Assembly (NCBI GenBank): GCA_907163375.1
Contig: CAJQUW010002160.1
Span: forward strand, 1 to 64,000
Direction: 5' to 3'
DNA from: Prostheceraeus crozeri
Lineage: Eukaryota > Platyhelminthes > Polycladida > Euryleptidae
DNA length: 64,000 nt
The notes below the pieces were generated by a model. It saw only the letters and a list, made by a program, of their open reading frames with translations, did no database searches and was not told the DNA's origin. Below are positions 54,460-64,000 of the stretch, piece by piece; position 1 is the first letter of the stretch, and every line of letters starts with the position of its first letter. A program made the translations under genes and the position numbers.

Positions 54460-57400
54460 TTATGCTAAGACGTCTCCTGAATGTGGTAGTGTGAGTTTAA
54501 TTCTTTTGGGTGGTGGTATGTTTGTGTCAGGATGTCCATGTGGAAGAGATATGTTATGTTCTAACCAGCACCTCTTATCCTCCCATGCTGAAAGCGCCCG
54601 TTTCCTAAAAGTATGAGTTTTGATCTCATGCGACTTAGATTTTAAGATTGTCATATTGACAAACGTTATATTTTTATTTCTATAGGCTTCCTTGAAATTT
54701 TTATGTTTCATGTTAGAGACCAATGATCTTGATATGCCTTTAGCACGCTTAATACTATCGTCGCTATCTTTTAATTTCATACTGTACATTTTCGGGCGGA
54801 GGAGAATCATTTCATCTATTTCCTTCCCTGCTGTCTCATCCTTAAAGCAGCCAAGTTTTGCCTTATTTTTGATGGAGTAGAGTGGGTGATCAGGAGGATA
54901 ATTTGATGTATCAAAATATCTTTCTAAAGATTTTCCTACTTCATTGAAATTTAAATCTTTTTGAGTGGTAATACCTAAGAAGAAACTATCTGTATCACCA
55001 CCCAACAAACGAACCTCTTTTACGAGAGGACATGGTTTTAGTATTTTATAAAAGAGTTGGTACATTTCAAGCTTAGAGTAATCTAGTACAGCTTGGCCAA
55101 GATAGATGGGCTTGCACAACTCAACTTCAGATTTTATCATTTTAACACCTACAAGGTCCTCATCGATAATGTCTCTATCGATGAATAGAGGTGATGAGAC
55201 CAATTTCTTAAATTTTGTAATATCATTGACTAGTTTATAGTTTACACGTTTTCTAACATTCTCCATTGTCTTACCAAATAGACTATTATTCTTATACTTA
55301 TAAAAATCTTTTTCAAAATTATTTTGGGCTAGTGCACGTTTCTGGCTGTTGCTATCAATATATGGTTTGAGGAAGGCTTTCTGTCTAAATTTAATAATGC
55401 GGTGAACTCTTTTTAAAATCATGCCCATTTCTAAATAAAATTTTAAGATGCTAAAGTGAACTAGATAGTTTTCCTTATCATATTGGGTGAGTAAAAGTTT
55501 GCGGCAAGGCTTATAGTCGGGTTGATCGCATGATTCTAAATCTTTATGAAATTGTTTCATAAAGTCGGAAAACATATCTTTGGTCACTTCACCTGATTCG
55601 GGTGCGAGTGGAAAATCTGCGGTTTTATGTTTAACCCTTATCGGTATACGCCGTCACATTTTGTTGCAAAGAATTCTTAAATAGCGATATCTTTGTTAAT
55701 AATTACTCAATCTATTTTTCCTCTTATGACGATGAAGAAATGTTAACAACAAAGGTTCCCTGCGCTGATAAATTTTAATCCGTTGTTTAAATCATGGCTC
55801 AGTTGCAAAACACCTTCTTCGGTATAAGTGTCACGTTTTGTTGCATTCACAAAGGTCACCGATCTTGTCCTACTGCAGTCACCGTAATGACCGCAATATC
55901 CCTATTAATCTCTTTCACTAGTTAGCGATGGTTAATTACTTGCCTTCCAAAGTTACTTCTTGATTACTCATTGCCATCTTCCCATGGGCGTATCAATAAA
56001 CACACGCAGCTATACATTTGAGAATTGCGGGAGAACGTTATCCCTCTGTGCGAACGCTCACTGGCGATATACGATACAGTGCAGACGTGTGACCGCCAAA
56101 CCTTGACTACGTGTTTCGTAAATTGCACAGTGATCTAACGACTAAGTGCTAAAGCCGTGATGGAATTGATCATGAATCTCAGCGAAAACAATGATTCGTT
56201 CGACGAAAGTGCATCAGAAGACAAAATTTTCGGTGAACTGTCTCCCATCAACGTTGATGTCGATCACATACAGCAAGATGAAGAAGATGGAGAAATTGAT
56301 TTCTACGTTCAAAATGACACTGACAGCGAAAGTGACAGCAATGAAGTAGAGGAAGAGGTTCTCCCTTCGGAAATTCAAGTATATATTATATATAATATAT
56401 ATAGATTATATATATTATTTATATTATATGTAAATTCAACGATATCATTTTCTCGACAAAGCCATTTCAGTCCAGGTCAAGAAACCGAAATATCACGAAC
56501 TTTCATCCGCGTAATCTGGCTCACCCATCATCAGAGAAGGAGGCATTTCAGTTGTTTATCAACGAAGAAATCGTCCACATTATTATGAGATACACAAATA
56601 GGAAAGTGAGCGACTGTCAGGAAAATTTATTCGTACATGTGTCCATTCACTTTCGACGAAATTTTAGCTTGTCTGGCAATTTTACTGCGGGCTGGTCTCG
56701 ATAGAGACAATTTCACATCGACAGAAGAATTGTGGAATCCTACCGAAGGAAGGCCATTTTTTCGGGCCGTGATCAGCATTCTGCGATTCAATTTTTTTCT
56801 TCGCACTGCGAAGTTCGATAACTTTTGAAATCGGGAAGAACGTCTGAAGGATGATCACCTCACTGCCATACGGGAGATATGGAACTTGTTCCAACGCAAC
56901 TTAATGAGATTTTATGTACCTGATAGTGTCCTAACCGTTGATGAGCAGCTTGTCGGATACCGGGGCAAGGTACCCGGAAGAACATATTTACCGTCAAAGC
57001 CTGCTAAATATGGAGTCAAGATATTTTGGCTTTGTGAGGCCAAGAGTGGTTTTGCTCTGAATTCAATTATCTACACCGGAAAGAAAGACAACAAAGTTCA
57101 CAGAAATCTCGGAAAAGATGTAGTGATGGAATTGTGCGTACCAGTGTATGGATCTCGTCGAGATATTGTGACAGATAATTATTTCACCAGTCATTCTCTC
57201 GCTACTTCACTCCTCGAGAAAGATTTAACGTTGCTCGGGACCGTAAGGCTAAACAGAAGAGAAATTCCCCCACAATTTAAAAGTATGGATCGCCAGTCTA
57301 ATTCTTCAGTTTTCGTTCATGATCACGAAAACAAGATTGCTATGGTTTCCTACTGTCCGAAGAAGAACCGAAACGTTGTGTTGCTAAGCTCATCTCACTC

Positions 57401-60400
57401 TGGCAATGAAATTGTTCCGGAATCGTCAATGAAACCACGAATGATAATCGACTACAACTTCGGGAAGAAAGGAGTGGACCAGTTCGATGAGAACATTGAG
57501 GAATTTACATGCAGGAGAAAGACAGTTCGTTGGCCGTTACTTCTTTTTTATAATATGCTTGATGTGTCGGCTTTCAACGTTTTTCTCATAATGAAACACG
57601 ACGGTTATCCAAACTCTCGGCGACATTATTTTTGAAACAGTTGAGTTTGATGTTGGCCAAACCATATGCAGAAACGAGACACAAGAAATAACTTGCCGTG
57701 CTACGAAACATGCCGCAGAGATCTTGGGGTTTACGCAACCAGCAACTTTTCTTTGACCACTCTTTAATCAAAATTTGGCCGTTGCAAAGTGTGTCATCAG
57801 TGTCTCGCTCGTCATGTGATCTCTGTCAAAACTTCGTGTGTCCTCGTCATCGCAGAGTAGCGAAGCTCATAAAGTGCTTATACTGTTGAGAATCTGAGCT
57901 TTAGCCTACGATCTGTGTATCGTAGAATTGAATGAAAAAACCTTTGATATTTTGTGTACGCTGTTTTTTAATGTAGAATTCTATATTATTTGAACATGCA
58001 CATGCAAGCAGATATAAACATTCAGGAAGTTGAAAGTTGTTGCTTTTCTGCGTATCGGATTAATCGCATTGATATAAATTGTTGGCCTATATAATGTACC
58101 CGTTCTGTATGTTCCACTTTCAATTACCTAAAAGTCTTCAGAAAAATCATTGGATGCATTTAGAAGACATTTGCAACAAAATGTGACACTTATACCGATG
58201 AGGGTGTTCCAAAGTTGCATACCGATAAGGGTTAATATTATTTGGATAGATTAGATCTATCTGAAAATAATATCCCCAATCACCTTCATCTGGAATTGCT
58301 AGTATGTTAGAAGGGTTGGAGAGATGCTGAATTTCATTATCATCTAACCAGCTGAACTCAGAGTGAGGGAGTGGTTTGGATAGTGAACTACCATATAAAT
58401 TATTTCGGTCATAATATTTAAGATGAGTCTGATCATCGCCTACTAATTTTGATTTTAACCTATGTTTATTTACAAATGTGAGACCACCGCGAATTCCTCG
58501 CTCAAATAAATTATACATCTCTGGATCTTGTAAGAGATGAATGGTCTCACCAGTCATTTTAAAAGCAGACTTAAATGACATGGCTGGCAGACTGACAAAG
58601 TGGACGGGATCTAACTTATCTTCTTCTAATGCCACTCGTCGAAACTCCTGAAATACATCAGCCAGCAAAAATGCATCTAACTTAAGGTAGGCAATCATAT
58701 ATTCGCCAATTGTATGGCAGTCAAATTTTATCCATGCATCTTGTGCATCAAATTTTTAAAAATAGAAAGTCTCCTTTATATTGTTTCTTAAGATTTTGTG
58801 TTGGAGAGGCTAGTGATCATAAATTGGCAGGAATCTAAAAATTTTATATCAAAATAGACCGTCTTATTTTCTTTAGTTTTATCGACAGGCACTTTTGCTG
58901 TCATGGCCATAAACTTCTCTCTAGTTTGTGCCATTACATCAAGCTTCCACTCTTTCATTTGACCTAAACCTCCTTTTATTATCATATGGCTGTCGTAGCC
59001 CTTGAAATTATGGAAAATGACGGGTAATGTACGGCGTTTCATCCTAAGTGAAAAATTGCATTTTGAACATAGTGCGTTTCTAAATTTACCAGTGATGTGA
59101 TCATGGTCGCGCACTTTCTTAATCTTATCATCATCAAATGTTTTACTACATTTGAGGCAAACGTTCCAACTATCAAATTTTACTTGATCATCTGCTGTCA
59201 TATACAATGATCTGCGATAGAGTTCACCATCATACTTTTGTTGAAATTTTACAGCCTGTTCGAGGAATTGTAGGAATTGGTAAATACAATCCTCACCTTG
59301 CCAGACGTGCATTATATTTTTTCTATTTTTGAAATGGTCATGCCATACTTCATGGCGGGAAATGGCTGCTGCTCGATGGGTGTCATCATCGATATAGCAT
59401 TCGATGTCAGCATAGATGACACGAAGAGGACTTAGTTCATCGCCATTCTCTCTATATGAAAACTCCTTATCTTTGGGCATGCGCTCCATTTGTAGTTTAC
59501 CTCGCTTACACCATTCGTAATGAGTTTCAAATTTAGTTTTCCTCCTAAAGTGGCGAATACATCTGTCACAGTAATATAACTCTCTACTAGAGTTTTCTAA
59601 GTGGTGGTATAAGCGAGAGATTTTGGGAATACCGCAGTAGTGCCATTCCTCACTATCATCCTGTCTTACTAATAAAAGGTTGACAACATGGTCATAACAA
59701 CTCGAACGCGAGTTGTAGCGCACACCCTTCAATCCCTTTTCCCAAACATGGAGAACTATTTTGATGTTGTTCAATTTTTCAAATTTTTCTATATCTTTAA
59801 TTTTCATATCTTCACTATTGCAGTCATCAAACTTTAATTCATTCTCTCACTGTTGATACTTACTCTTACGGTATCGGTTATTCTGTACATCATTATAGTG
59901 GAGAATGGAGAGGACGGCATACTTAAAACATTGCGATTCGCAATCTACAGAAATGACTGCTGCTTTATTTTTTAAATTTTTCGGAAGTTTTAAGGAGCCT
60001 CGTCCAGAGTAGTTCTCTAATAAAGTGATTTTAATCATGGCGGTCTCAATACCATCAAAACGAGACCACTATCACGCTCGTTAAATTTATCTATATTTAA
60101 TTTTAACCCTTGGATATGAAAATTTATCCATGACTCGCAGTCTACAACTTCGGTTGCAGGAGAGGAGGGTATGTGAAACTCCAACCTCTACTATTTGACC
60201 AGTATGGTGGTCGATTTTTGCATATTTTATTTTGAGATAGATGAGCGCCTTCATTCTAAAATTGACTAAATTGTTGAAGAGCGCACCAACTAAAGATGAA
60301 TTTTGATGAAACCATTCTTCAAAGTCAGCAATGGTTTCTGAGGATTCCATCTGGTAGTTCCTCACTAAATTATTTATCGACACTTCAAAGAGTCGAATAG

Positions 60401-60905
60401 AGGAGGTGCTGTTACTATAACTATCGTCACTGTGTGTATGTCGAAGTCTATGTGAAGATATTTCAAAATGTGACTCAAAAGACTGAATGCATAAATCGCA
60501 AGAAAAAGAGACATCGTTAACAGAATCATCCGCACCTTCGGAGATTGATGCTGACGTAGGTCTACAAACACCTCGCTTGATGTGTCGGGCGAGATCACGC
60601 TTCCTCGTGAAGATGTGTCCACAGCCAGCACATTCCCGATCGTTGCATTCCCGCGACAATGTTGACATGGAGTCGCTGTTGTTATCCGACTCTCTCGAGA
60701 TGGGACTGGTATAACCTGAAAGAGAAATCATTCCTTCATCTCTGTTAAAGTCTCAGTGAATTGTTACAACCTACCTTCACTCAACAGCTCTAAACTTTCC
60801 TCGAGAAGGGAGCGCTTTGATGATGAAGTAGATGCCTGAAATTGAGAAAGATGCTATTAACCTAACGTTTAAGGGAGATGACTGATGAATTCCTTAACTT
60901 ACCAT
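54460..60905 (-). CDS. Protein-primed DNA polymerase B gene (Polinton), split by piggyBac
   Basis: On the minus strand, the N-terminal part has Cys/His fingers (ECAGCGHIFTRKRDLARHIK; FSCDLCIQSFESH). The exonuclease domain follows (VIYADIECYIDDD, Exo I; FHNFKGYDSHMII, Exo II), then the palm: YDRNNLYGSSLSKPLPHSEF (motif A) at about 58.4 kb. After the piggyBac element come KNNSLFGKTMENVRKRVNYK (motif B) and LLGGDTDSFFLGI (motif C). This is the replicative, protein-primed family B polymerase diagnostic of Polintons. Short intron-like intervals lie near the 5' end (listed separately). Part of a broken fossil element. Confidence 0.85.
55635..58231 (+). mobile_element. piggyBac transposon, complete ends, inserted in the Polinton polymerase gene
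   Basis: TTAA flanks both ends (55631-55634 and 58232-58235), the piggyBac target duplication. The terminal 13-mer CCCTTATCGGTAT (55635-55647) is exactly inverted at 58219-58231. An internal 18-mer GTCACATTTTGTTGCAAA (55653-55670) is inverted at 58170-58187. The distance from the end differs on the two sides, the asymmetric layout known for piggyBac. Extra TIR-like copies occur at 55811-55844 and 58188-58206. Length is 2,597 bp. It carries a decayed transposase gene on the plus strand. Confidence 0.95.
56157..57889 (+). pseudogene. piggyBac transposase, decayed, with probable small intron
   Basis: It starts with an acidic N-terminus (NLSENNDSFDESASEDKIFG). A GT-AG interval with TA-repeats (about 56,377-56,469) looks like an intron. 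The DDD catalytic core is recognisable: SVLTVDEQLVGYRGK (first Asp), RDIVTDNYFTSHSLA (second Asp) and NFGKKGVDQFDENI (third Asp), all in 56886-57635. The Cys-rich C-terminal zinc-binding domain is only partly readable (SCDLCQNFVCPRHRR at 57.8 kb). Frame changes near 56.63, 56.83 and 57.63 kb break the gene. The enzyme cuts and pastes at TTAA. Confidence 0.8.
60716..60902 (-). other. Two short GT-AG intron-like intervals at the 5' end of the polymerase gene
   Basis: Minus-strand intervals 60902-60836 (67 nt; ATG|GTAAGTT ... TTTCAG|GC) and 60774-60716 (59 nt; GAAG|GTAGGT ... TTTCAG|GT) have consensus donor and acceptor sites. The first begins directly after an ATG. A strong TATA box lies about 170 bases upstream of that ATG. 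Introns are reported in some Polinton genes. The call is based on signals only. Confidence 0.55.
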
Positions 60906-61070
60906 TTCAACGAAATTAAGTCAAAATCTGATACTTTGATAGTCAGAATGTAGTAATTGACTCAAACCAAAATAGGATACGTCAGCAACGTTAGATTATA
61001 TTTGAGTGGAGAGAAAAGCTCACTTAGTGTTAATATATCTCAAATATCGAATGAAATCTAGTCTATTTTT

Positions 61071-61087
61071 CCCTTTTATATACTCCC
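61071..61087 (-). promoter_or_regulatory. TATA box for the polymerase gene
   Basis: The minus strand reads GGGAGTATATAAAAGGG, a near-consensus TATA box, about 170 bases upstream of the presumed first ATG of the leftward polymerase gene. It lies in the divergent region shared with the rightward gene at 61,180. Confidence 0.6.
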
Positions 61088-61179
61088 ATACTCAACATTC
61101 ATTGGATGTTCATTCTGATTAGTTGCTTGTTTATACTTAAGAATTAGGAAACATTTCAAAGTCATTATTCACAGTCAAC

Positions 61180-61635
61180 ATGACAAGCCCTCCAAAAATA
61201 CCGAACACTACATTGGAGTTCTCTTCTCCATGCTCATCATCAACGACGCTCGTTGCACCAAACGCTCCAACGAAGGGGAAGGTAGAGAAGGTGTACCGAC
61301 TCGACAACATTAGAAAGTTGACATTACCAGCAGACGACGAAGAGGAGAGTGTATGTGAGAAGGAGTGTCCCGACTTAACAGGCGTGAGGTGGAAGTATCT
61401 GCAGTATGATACTGATGATGTGATGGAGATCACCAGCACCAAATTCCTCCATCAATTATGGGAATGGTACACCCCTAACTCCCAGCCACGAACTATGGCG
61501 GAGTGGGAATACATCGACAAAGTGAGGCTCGCGGTAGAAGAACGATTGAAGCAAGTGAACTGTTTTTGTGATCTGTGTGAAGTCAGACTCTGGGACGATA
61601 TTGACGATGAAGACCTTTTGAAATACATGCCATAA
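61180..61635 (+). CDS. Polinton-region protein of unknown function
   Basis: 151 residues, uninterrupted. A Ser/Thr/Pro-rich start (TSPPKIPNTTLEFSSPCSSS) is followed by KVEKVYRLDNIRKLTLPADD, an acidic patch, VRWKYLQYDTDDVMEITSTK, FLHQLWEWYTPNSQPRTMAE, and a Cys motif (CFCDLCEVRLWDD). Acidic overall. Divergent from the polymerase gene, with the TATA-bearing spacer between them. The family is not recognised. Confidence 0.45.
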   Translation: MTSPPKIPNTTLEFSSPCSSSTTLVAPNAPTKGKVEKVYRLDNIRKLTLPADDEEESVCEKECPDLTGVRWKYLQYDTDDVMEITSTKFLHQLWEWYTPNSQPRTMAEWEYIDKVRLAVEERLKQVNCFCDLCEVRLWDDIDDEDLLKYMP

Positions 61636-61659
61636 TAAATGTTTATTTCGTATTATCTT

Positions 61660-62371
61660 TGCTTTCATACTGACTTACTTGAATGGGGTTTAAGTGGATG
61701 ATTTAACCATGTATACTTTTTCATTTGGAAATTGTAGCACACTTAGTTTAACTTGCAAATCTTATAACATTTCATATGGGTGATAATGGTAGATGAAATA
61801 GTGTTAAATAAAATTAAGATAGCTTACATGATTCTGGGATAGCAATCGACTGCGATCCATGTGTAAAGAGCTTGTTAGACTACGGAAGAGAGAAGTGTGT
61901 TATGTTGCGTGTGGCGCGTGAGAGTCCTCCCATTTCATTCCATTCATCAATTCATCTCATTGATAGAGACAGGTAGAACTCATGGTTCTCATAACGTATG
62001 CAATGGAAAGTTTATAAGGCAACCTTCGACAGTTGGCTAAATGTCGACCTGGCGCGAATGCATACTACGTTGAGACAGAGGCAATCACTTGCAAACATGA
62101 CGCAGAGAGGTTTAACAAGATTGACCATTGCCGAATGTCCCTTGCGGTATACATAGCTACGGGTTTCACCGCCGCCCTTTACAGGAACGCCCGTCGAAAG
62201 GAAGTATTACACCGAACTTCATTTGCAACGTTCAAGTTGACTGATAGCAGATTCAACTTAATGATAGTATTCGCCAGTCTAAAGACTGCCCAGGAGGTTC
62301 TATCATGTCTTGCCCCATGGTGGCCCTTATCAGGGCCGGTGGTTCGTTCTCGGGGGTCGTCATCAGCCATC
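61660..62371. other. Non-coding stretch, left copy of a local duplication inside
   Basis: No clear gene. Bases 62231-62353 are the first copy of a direct repeat whose second copy is 62699-62833. Confidence 0.4.
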
Positions 62372-62638
62372 TTACTCCATACCGATTCTGCTGAGAGAGA
62401 GTCGAAACCGTTCAACCTCAGCAGTGTCGATTTCCATACTAGTTGGCATGTGAGTGGAGGGTGGAATGTAGCGCCATTCCATTGGATTGGCAACACTTGC
62501 TGTCATCGCATTGTCAATCCGAGCAAGATTGTTGTGGACTATGTCTTGCTCCTCTATTCTAGCAAATTCATTAAATAAATTTCGCGGTCTTAACTGCGGT
62601 CCGCGAGGAGAGCTGACTGCAGCGTTTGGTGTCTCCAT
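62372..62638 (-). CDS. Small protein of unknown function
   Basis: 88 residues beginning METPNAAVSSPRGPQLRPRN and continuing LFNEFARIEEQDIVHNNLAR. A TATA box lies 30 bases upstream, which supports this start. The sequence may continue by splicing into the repeat-bearing region just downstream. The family is not recognised. Confidence 0.4.
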   Translation of the reverse strand: METPNAAVSSPRGPQLRPRNLFNEFARIEEQDIVHNNLARIDNAMTASVANPMEWRYIPPSTHMPTSMEIDTAEVERFRLSLSRIGME

Positions 62639-62667
62639 GATTGAAATGAAATGAAATGAGAGGTAGT

Positions 62668-62681
62668 GGTTTATATACCCC
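62668..62681 (-). promoter_or_regulatory. TATA box for the leftward gene at 62,638
   Basis: The minus strand reads GGGGTATATAAACC, 30 bases upstream of the start codon at 62638. Confidence 0.5.
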
Positions 62682-62912
62682 TCTAATGCGACGCAAGGTT
62701 CAAGTTGACTGATAGCAGATTCAACTTAATGATAGTATTCGCCAGTCTAAAGACTTCCCAGGGCAAACCGCGTGGAGGTTCTATCATGTCTTGCCCCTTG
62801 GTGGCCCTTATGAGAGCCGTTGGTTCGTTCTCGTCGTATCTGAAAATAGAAGGAAAAATAGATGAAATTATATTCAAGTGATAGAGATGATATTAACTTA
62901 CCATAAATCAAT

Positions 62913-63482
62913 TCAACCGGTTCGTTGAACCTTCGATGGTGGTGGCTGAGGCAAGTATTTGGCCGGCAGTTTCCGCTTGCGGTGGCGCAATTCCTTGATG
63001 TCACCATCATGTTTTATTGAGAGATGAAGGCAGCGCATCTCCGCCATCGCCCCATCGTAGCACTCGAATGTGGTGTCCAAGTCCTCACTCTCAAGGATGA
63101 CGCTGTCGACGATTCTGCTCTTGATGACGGGAATGTGGAGCGTTGTTCGTCTCTCCTCTTTCTTCTGGCTCTCAGTCAGGCTAGTCTTTAGTTGCTCGAT
63201 TTTTAACTTTGACACCTCTTCCTGAGCTTTTAGTGATTTTATGTACGTCGCCTGCTCTTCAACTCGTTTTTCGCTGGCAAGCGCCCTTTCGCGGAAATGT
63301 TCCAAGTCAATTACTTGGGTATTGAGGGCCCGAATCTCGGCTACCTGACCCTTCAGGTGGAAATTGTCGTCCCTAAGGGCCGAACATTCGTTTTTGTAAC
63401 GAGTGAGCTCATCTTTTAATTTCGTGAGTGCATATTCCTGGCTCACTTTTGCGATCTCCTCATCCTTATTCCAGCTGTTCAT
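62913..63482 (-). CDS. Coiled-coil protein of unknown function
   Basis: 189 residues. Residues about 5-110 form a long coiled coil (EEIAKVSQEYALTKLKDELT; VEEQATYIKSLKAQEEVSKL). A more globular part follows (HIPVIKSRIVDSVILESEDL; ECYDGAMAEMRCLHLSIKHD), then a basic Pro-rich end (KRKLPAKYLPQPPPSKVQ). An intron-like interval (62901-62840; ATG|GTAAGTT ... TTTCAG|AT) begins about 10 bases after the stop. Possibly the last part of a longer leftward unit with the zinc-finger frame at the window edge. Membership of the Polinton is inferred from position. Confidence 0.5.
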   Translation of the reverse strand: MNSWNKDEEIAKVSQEYALTKLKDELTRYKNECSALRDDNFHLKGQVAEIRALNTQVIDLEHFRERALASEKRVEEQATYIKSLKAQEEVSKLKIEQLKTSLTESQKKEERRTTLHIPVIKSRIVDSVILESEDLDTTFECYDGAMAEMRCLHLSIKHDGDIKELRHRKRKLPAKYLPQPPPSKVQRTG

Positions 63483-63558
63483 CTGCTTACTGGGGAAGCT
63501 GGGGAATTACTGGGGAAGGTGCGATCACTTTCTTTTTCGGGGAAGACTGATTTGCCGG

Positions 63559-64000
63559 TTATCCCATCTCTTCCGCGTTTTTAGTGATGACGACCTCCTC
63601 AGAATCGGAGTCATCTGAGCTGTCCAAATCGCTTAGTGGACCCTTCTCTTCTGCTGTCGATGAGGTAGTGACCGAAGCAGCAGGTTCCAAAATGGTTGCA
63701 ATAGCCTCTTGTAGTGCTGCGTCTAGATCGACTGTTGCTTCGTTGAAGAAGGGTGCGATCACTTTGCCGATGTCTGATGTCGTATAATTGCTAGCCTTCT
63801 TGATCGGACATTCGGCGTGGGCGATGTAAAATGCCTCATGCTCCTTGCCTTTTGAAAATTTCAGGCAATGTGTGCAGCCGGAAATAACGGCTCTTTCCTC
63901 GTGAATGTGAGGAGTATTCTTGTACTTGTTAATGTGGCGTTTGAATACGCCGCCTCTCTTGATCTCTCCACAAGAGCACTTTTTGAATAAAAATTTTGAG
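63559..64000 (-). CDS. Zinc-finger protein, partial at window edge
   Basis: The frame is open from beyond 64,000. It contains KCSCGEIKRGGVFKRHINKY..H..H and GCTHCLKFSKGKEHEAFYIA..C, two Cys/His sets like C2H2-type fingers. NYTTSDIGKVIAPFFNEATV follows, then an acidic Ser-rich C-terminus (SDLDSSDDSDSEEVVITKNA). Nucleic-acid binding is likely. The start of the gene is outside the window. Its relation to the Polinton or the host is undecided. Confidence 0.5.
   Translation of the reverse strand, partial: SKFLFKKCSCGEIKRGGVFKRHINKYKNTPHIHEERAVISGCTHCLKFSKGKEHEAFYIAHAECPIKKASNYTTSDIGKVIAPFFNEATVDLDAALQEAIATILEPAASVTTSSTAEEKGPLSDLDSSDDSDSEEVVITKNAEEMG

Larger units (their letters stand above)
62231..62833. 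repeat. Direct repeat pair, about 125-135 bp
   Basis: Bases 62231-62353 and 62699-62833 share TTCAAGTTGACTGATAGCAG, CAACTTAATGATAGTATTCG, GAGGTTCTATCATGTCTTGC and GGTGGCCCTTAT. The right copy has about 12 extra bases (GGCAAACCGCGT). On the minus strand both read RERT(T/N)G..KGH(H/Q)GARHDRTS, suggesting duplicated coding exons. Confidence 0.8.
41062..64000. mobile_element. Fossil Polinton (Maverick, adintovirus-related), broken, right end outside window
   Basis: The gene set is diagnostic: packaging ATPase, retroviral-type integrase with chromodomain-like tail, double-jelly-roll-type major capsid protein, adenain-like protease, protein-primed DNA polymerase B, and small basic capsid-associated proteins. 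The left limit is set loosely at the repeats before the first gene and could lie anywhere from 41.0 to 42.4 kb. No right terminus is seen by 64,000. The copy is broken by several ordinary lesions (roughly half a dozen visible) and one piggyBac insertion. Many frames are still long, suggesting moderate rather than great age. Confidence 0.85.

Overview
The window is animal nuclear DNA and reads as transposon-rich, AT-rich accessory sequence. I see no convincing host gene. The mix of families (Penelope-like elements, a Polinton, PIF/Harbinger with its MADF-domain partner, piggyBac, Tc1, hAT-like elements and CR1/L2-type LINEs) suits a marine invertebrate. I cannot place the phylum from sequence alone.

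Layout. Bases 1-12,400 are mostly non-coding: a microsatellite, three tandem duplications, a 41-bp minisatellite, a hAT-like MITE with target-site duplication, a nested inverted repeat, and a gag-like fossil fragment near 10 kb. Bases 12,440-14,800 hold a minus-strand Penelope-like element with its GIY-YIG endonuclease upstream of the reverse transcriptase, the order of the Naiad clade. Bases 19,123-24,488 are three near-identical 1,791-bp tandem units whose right edge lies inside a Tc1 transposase gene. That transposase runs on to 25,118 and abuts a decayed minus-strand LINE (25,119-27,481). A second LINE sits inside a hAT-like element with a perfect 8-bp duplication (27,635-30,093). A third hAT-like element (30,750-32,676) interrupts a Penelope-like reverse transcriptase remnant. 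A PIF/Harbinger element (35,957-39,412, TTA duplication) carries transposase and MADF genes and has itself received a Penelope-like fragment.

From about 41-42.4 kb to the right edge lies a large fossil Polinton (Maverick/adintovirus relative). Its parts include a packaging ATPase, retroviral-type integrase, major capsid-like protein, adenain-like protease, protein-primed DNA polymerase B and small basic capsid-associated proteins. Less usual cargo is a clear TBP homologue (TATA-binding protein, with the YEPELFP motif), two PC4-like proteins, a DEDDh-type exonuclease and two RING-like proteins. The element is broken: several ordinary lesions plus a 2.6-kb piggyBac insertion in the polymerase gene, between TTAA duplications. 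Long frames elsewhere suggest moderate age. Its right end lies outside the window.

The most interesting content is this Polinton transcription set: a TBP-like protein next to two PC4-like proteins, in an element that also shows strong TATA boxes and small introns close to start codons.
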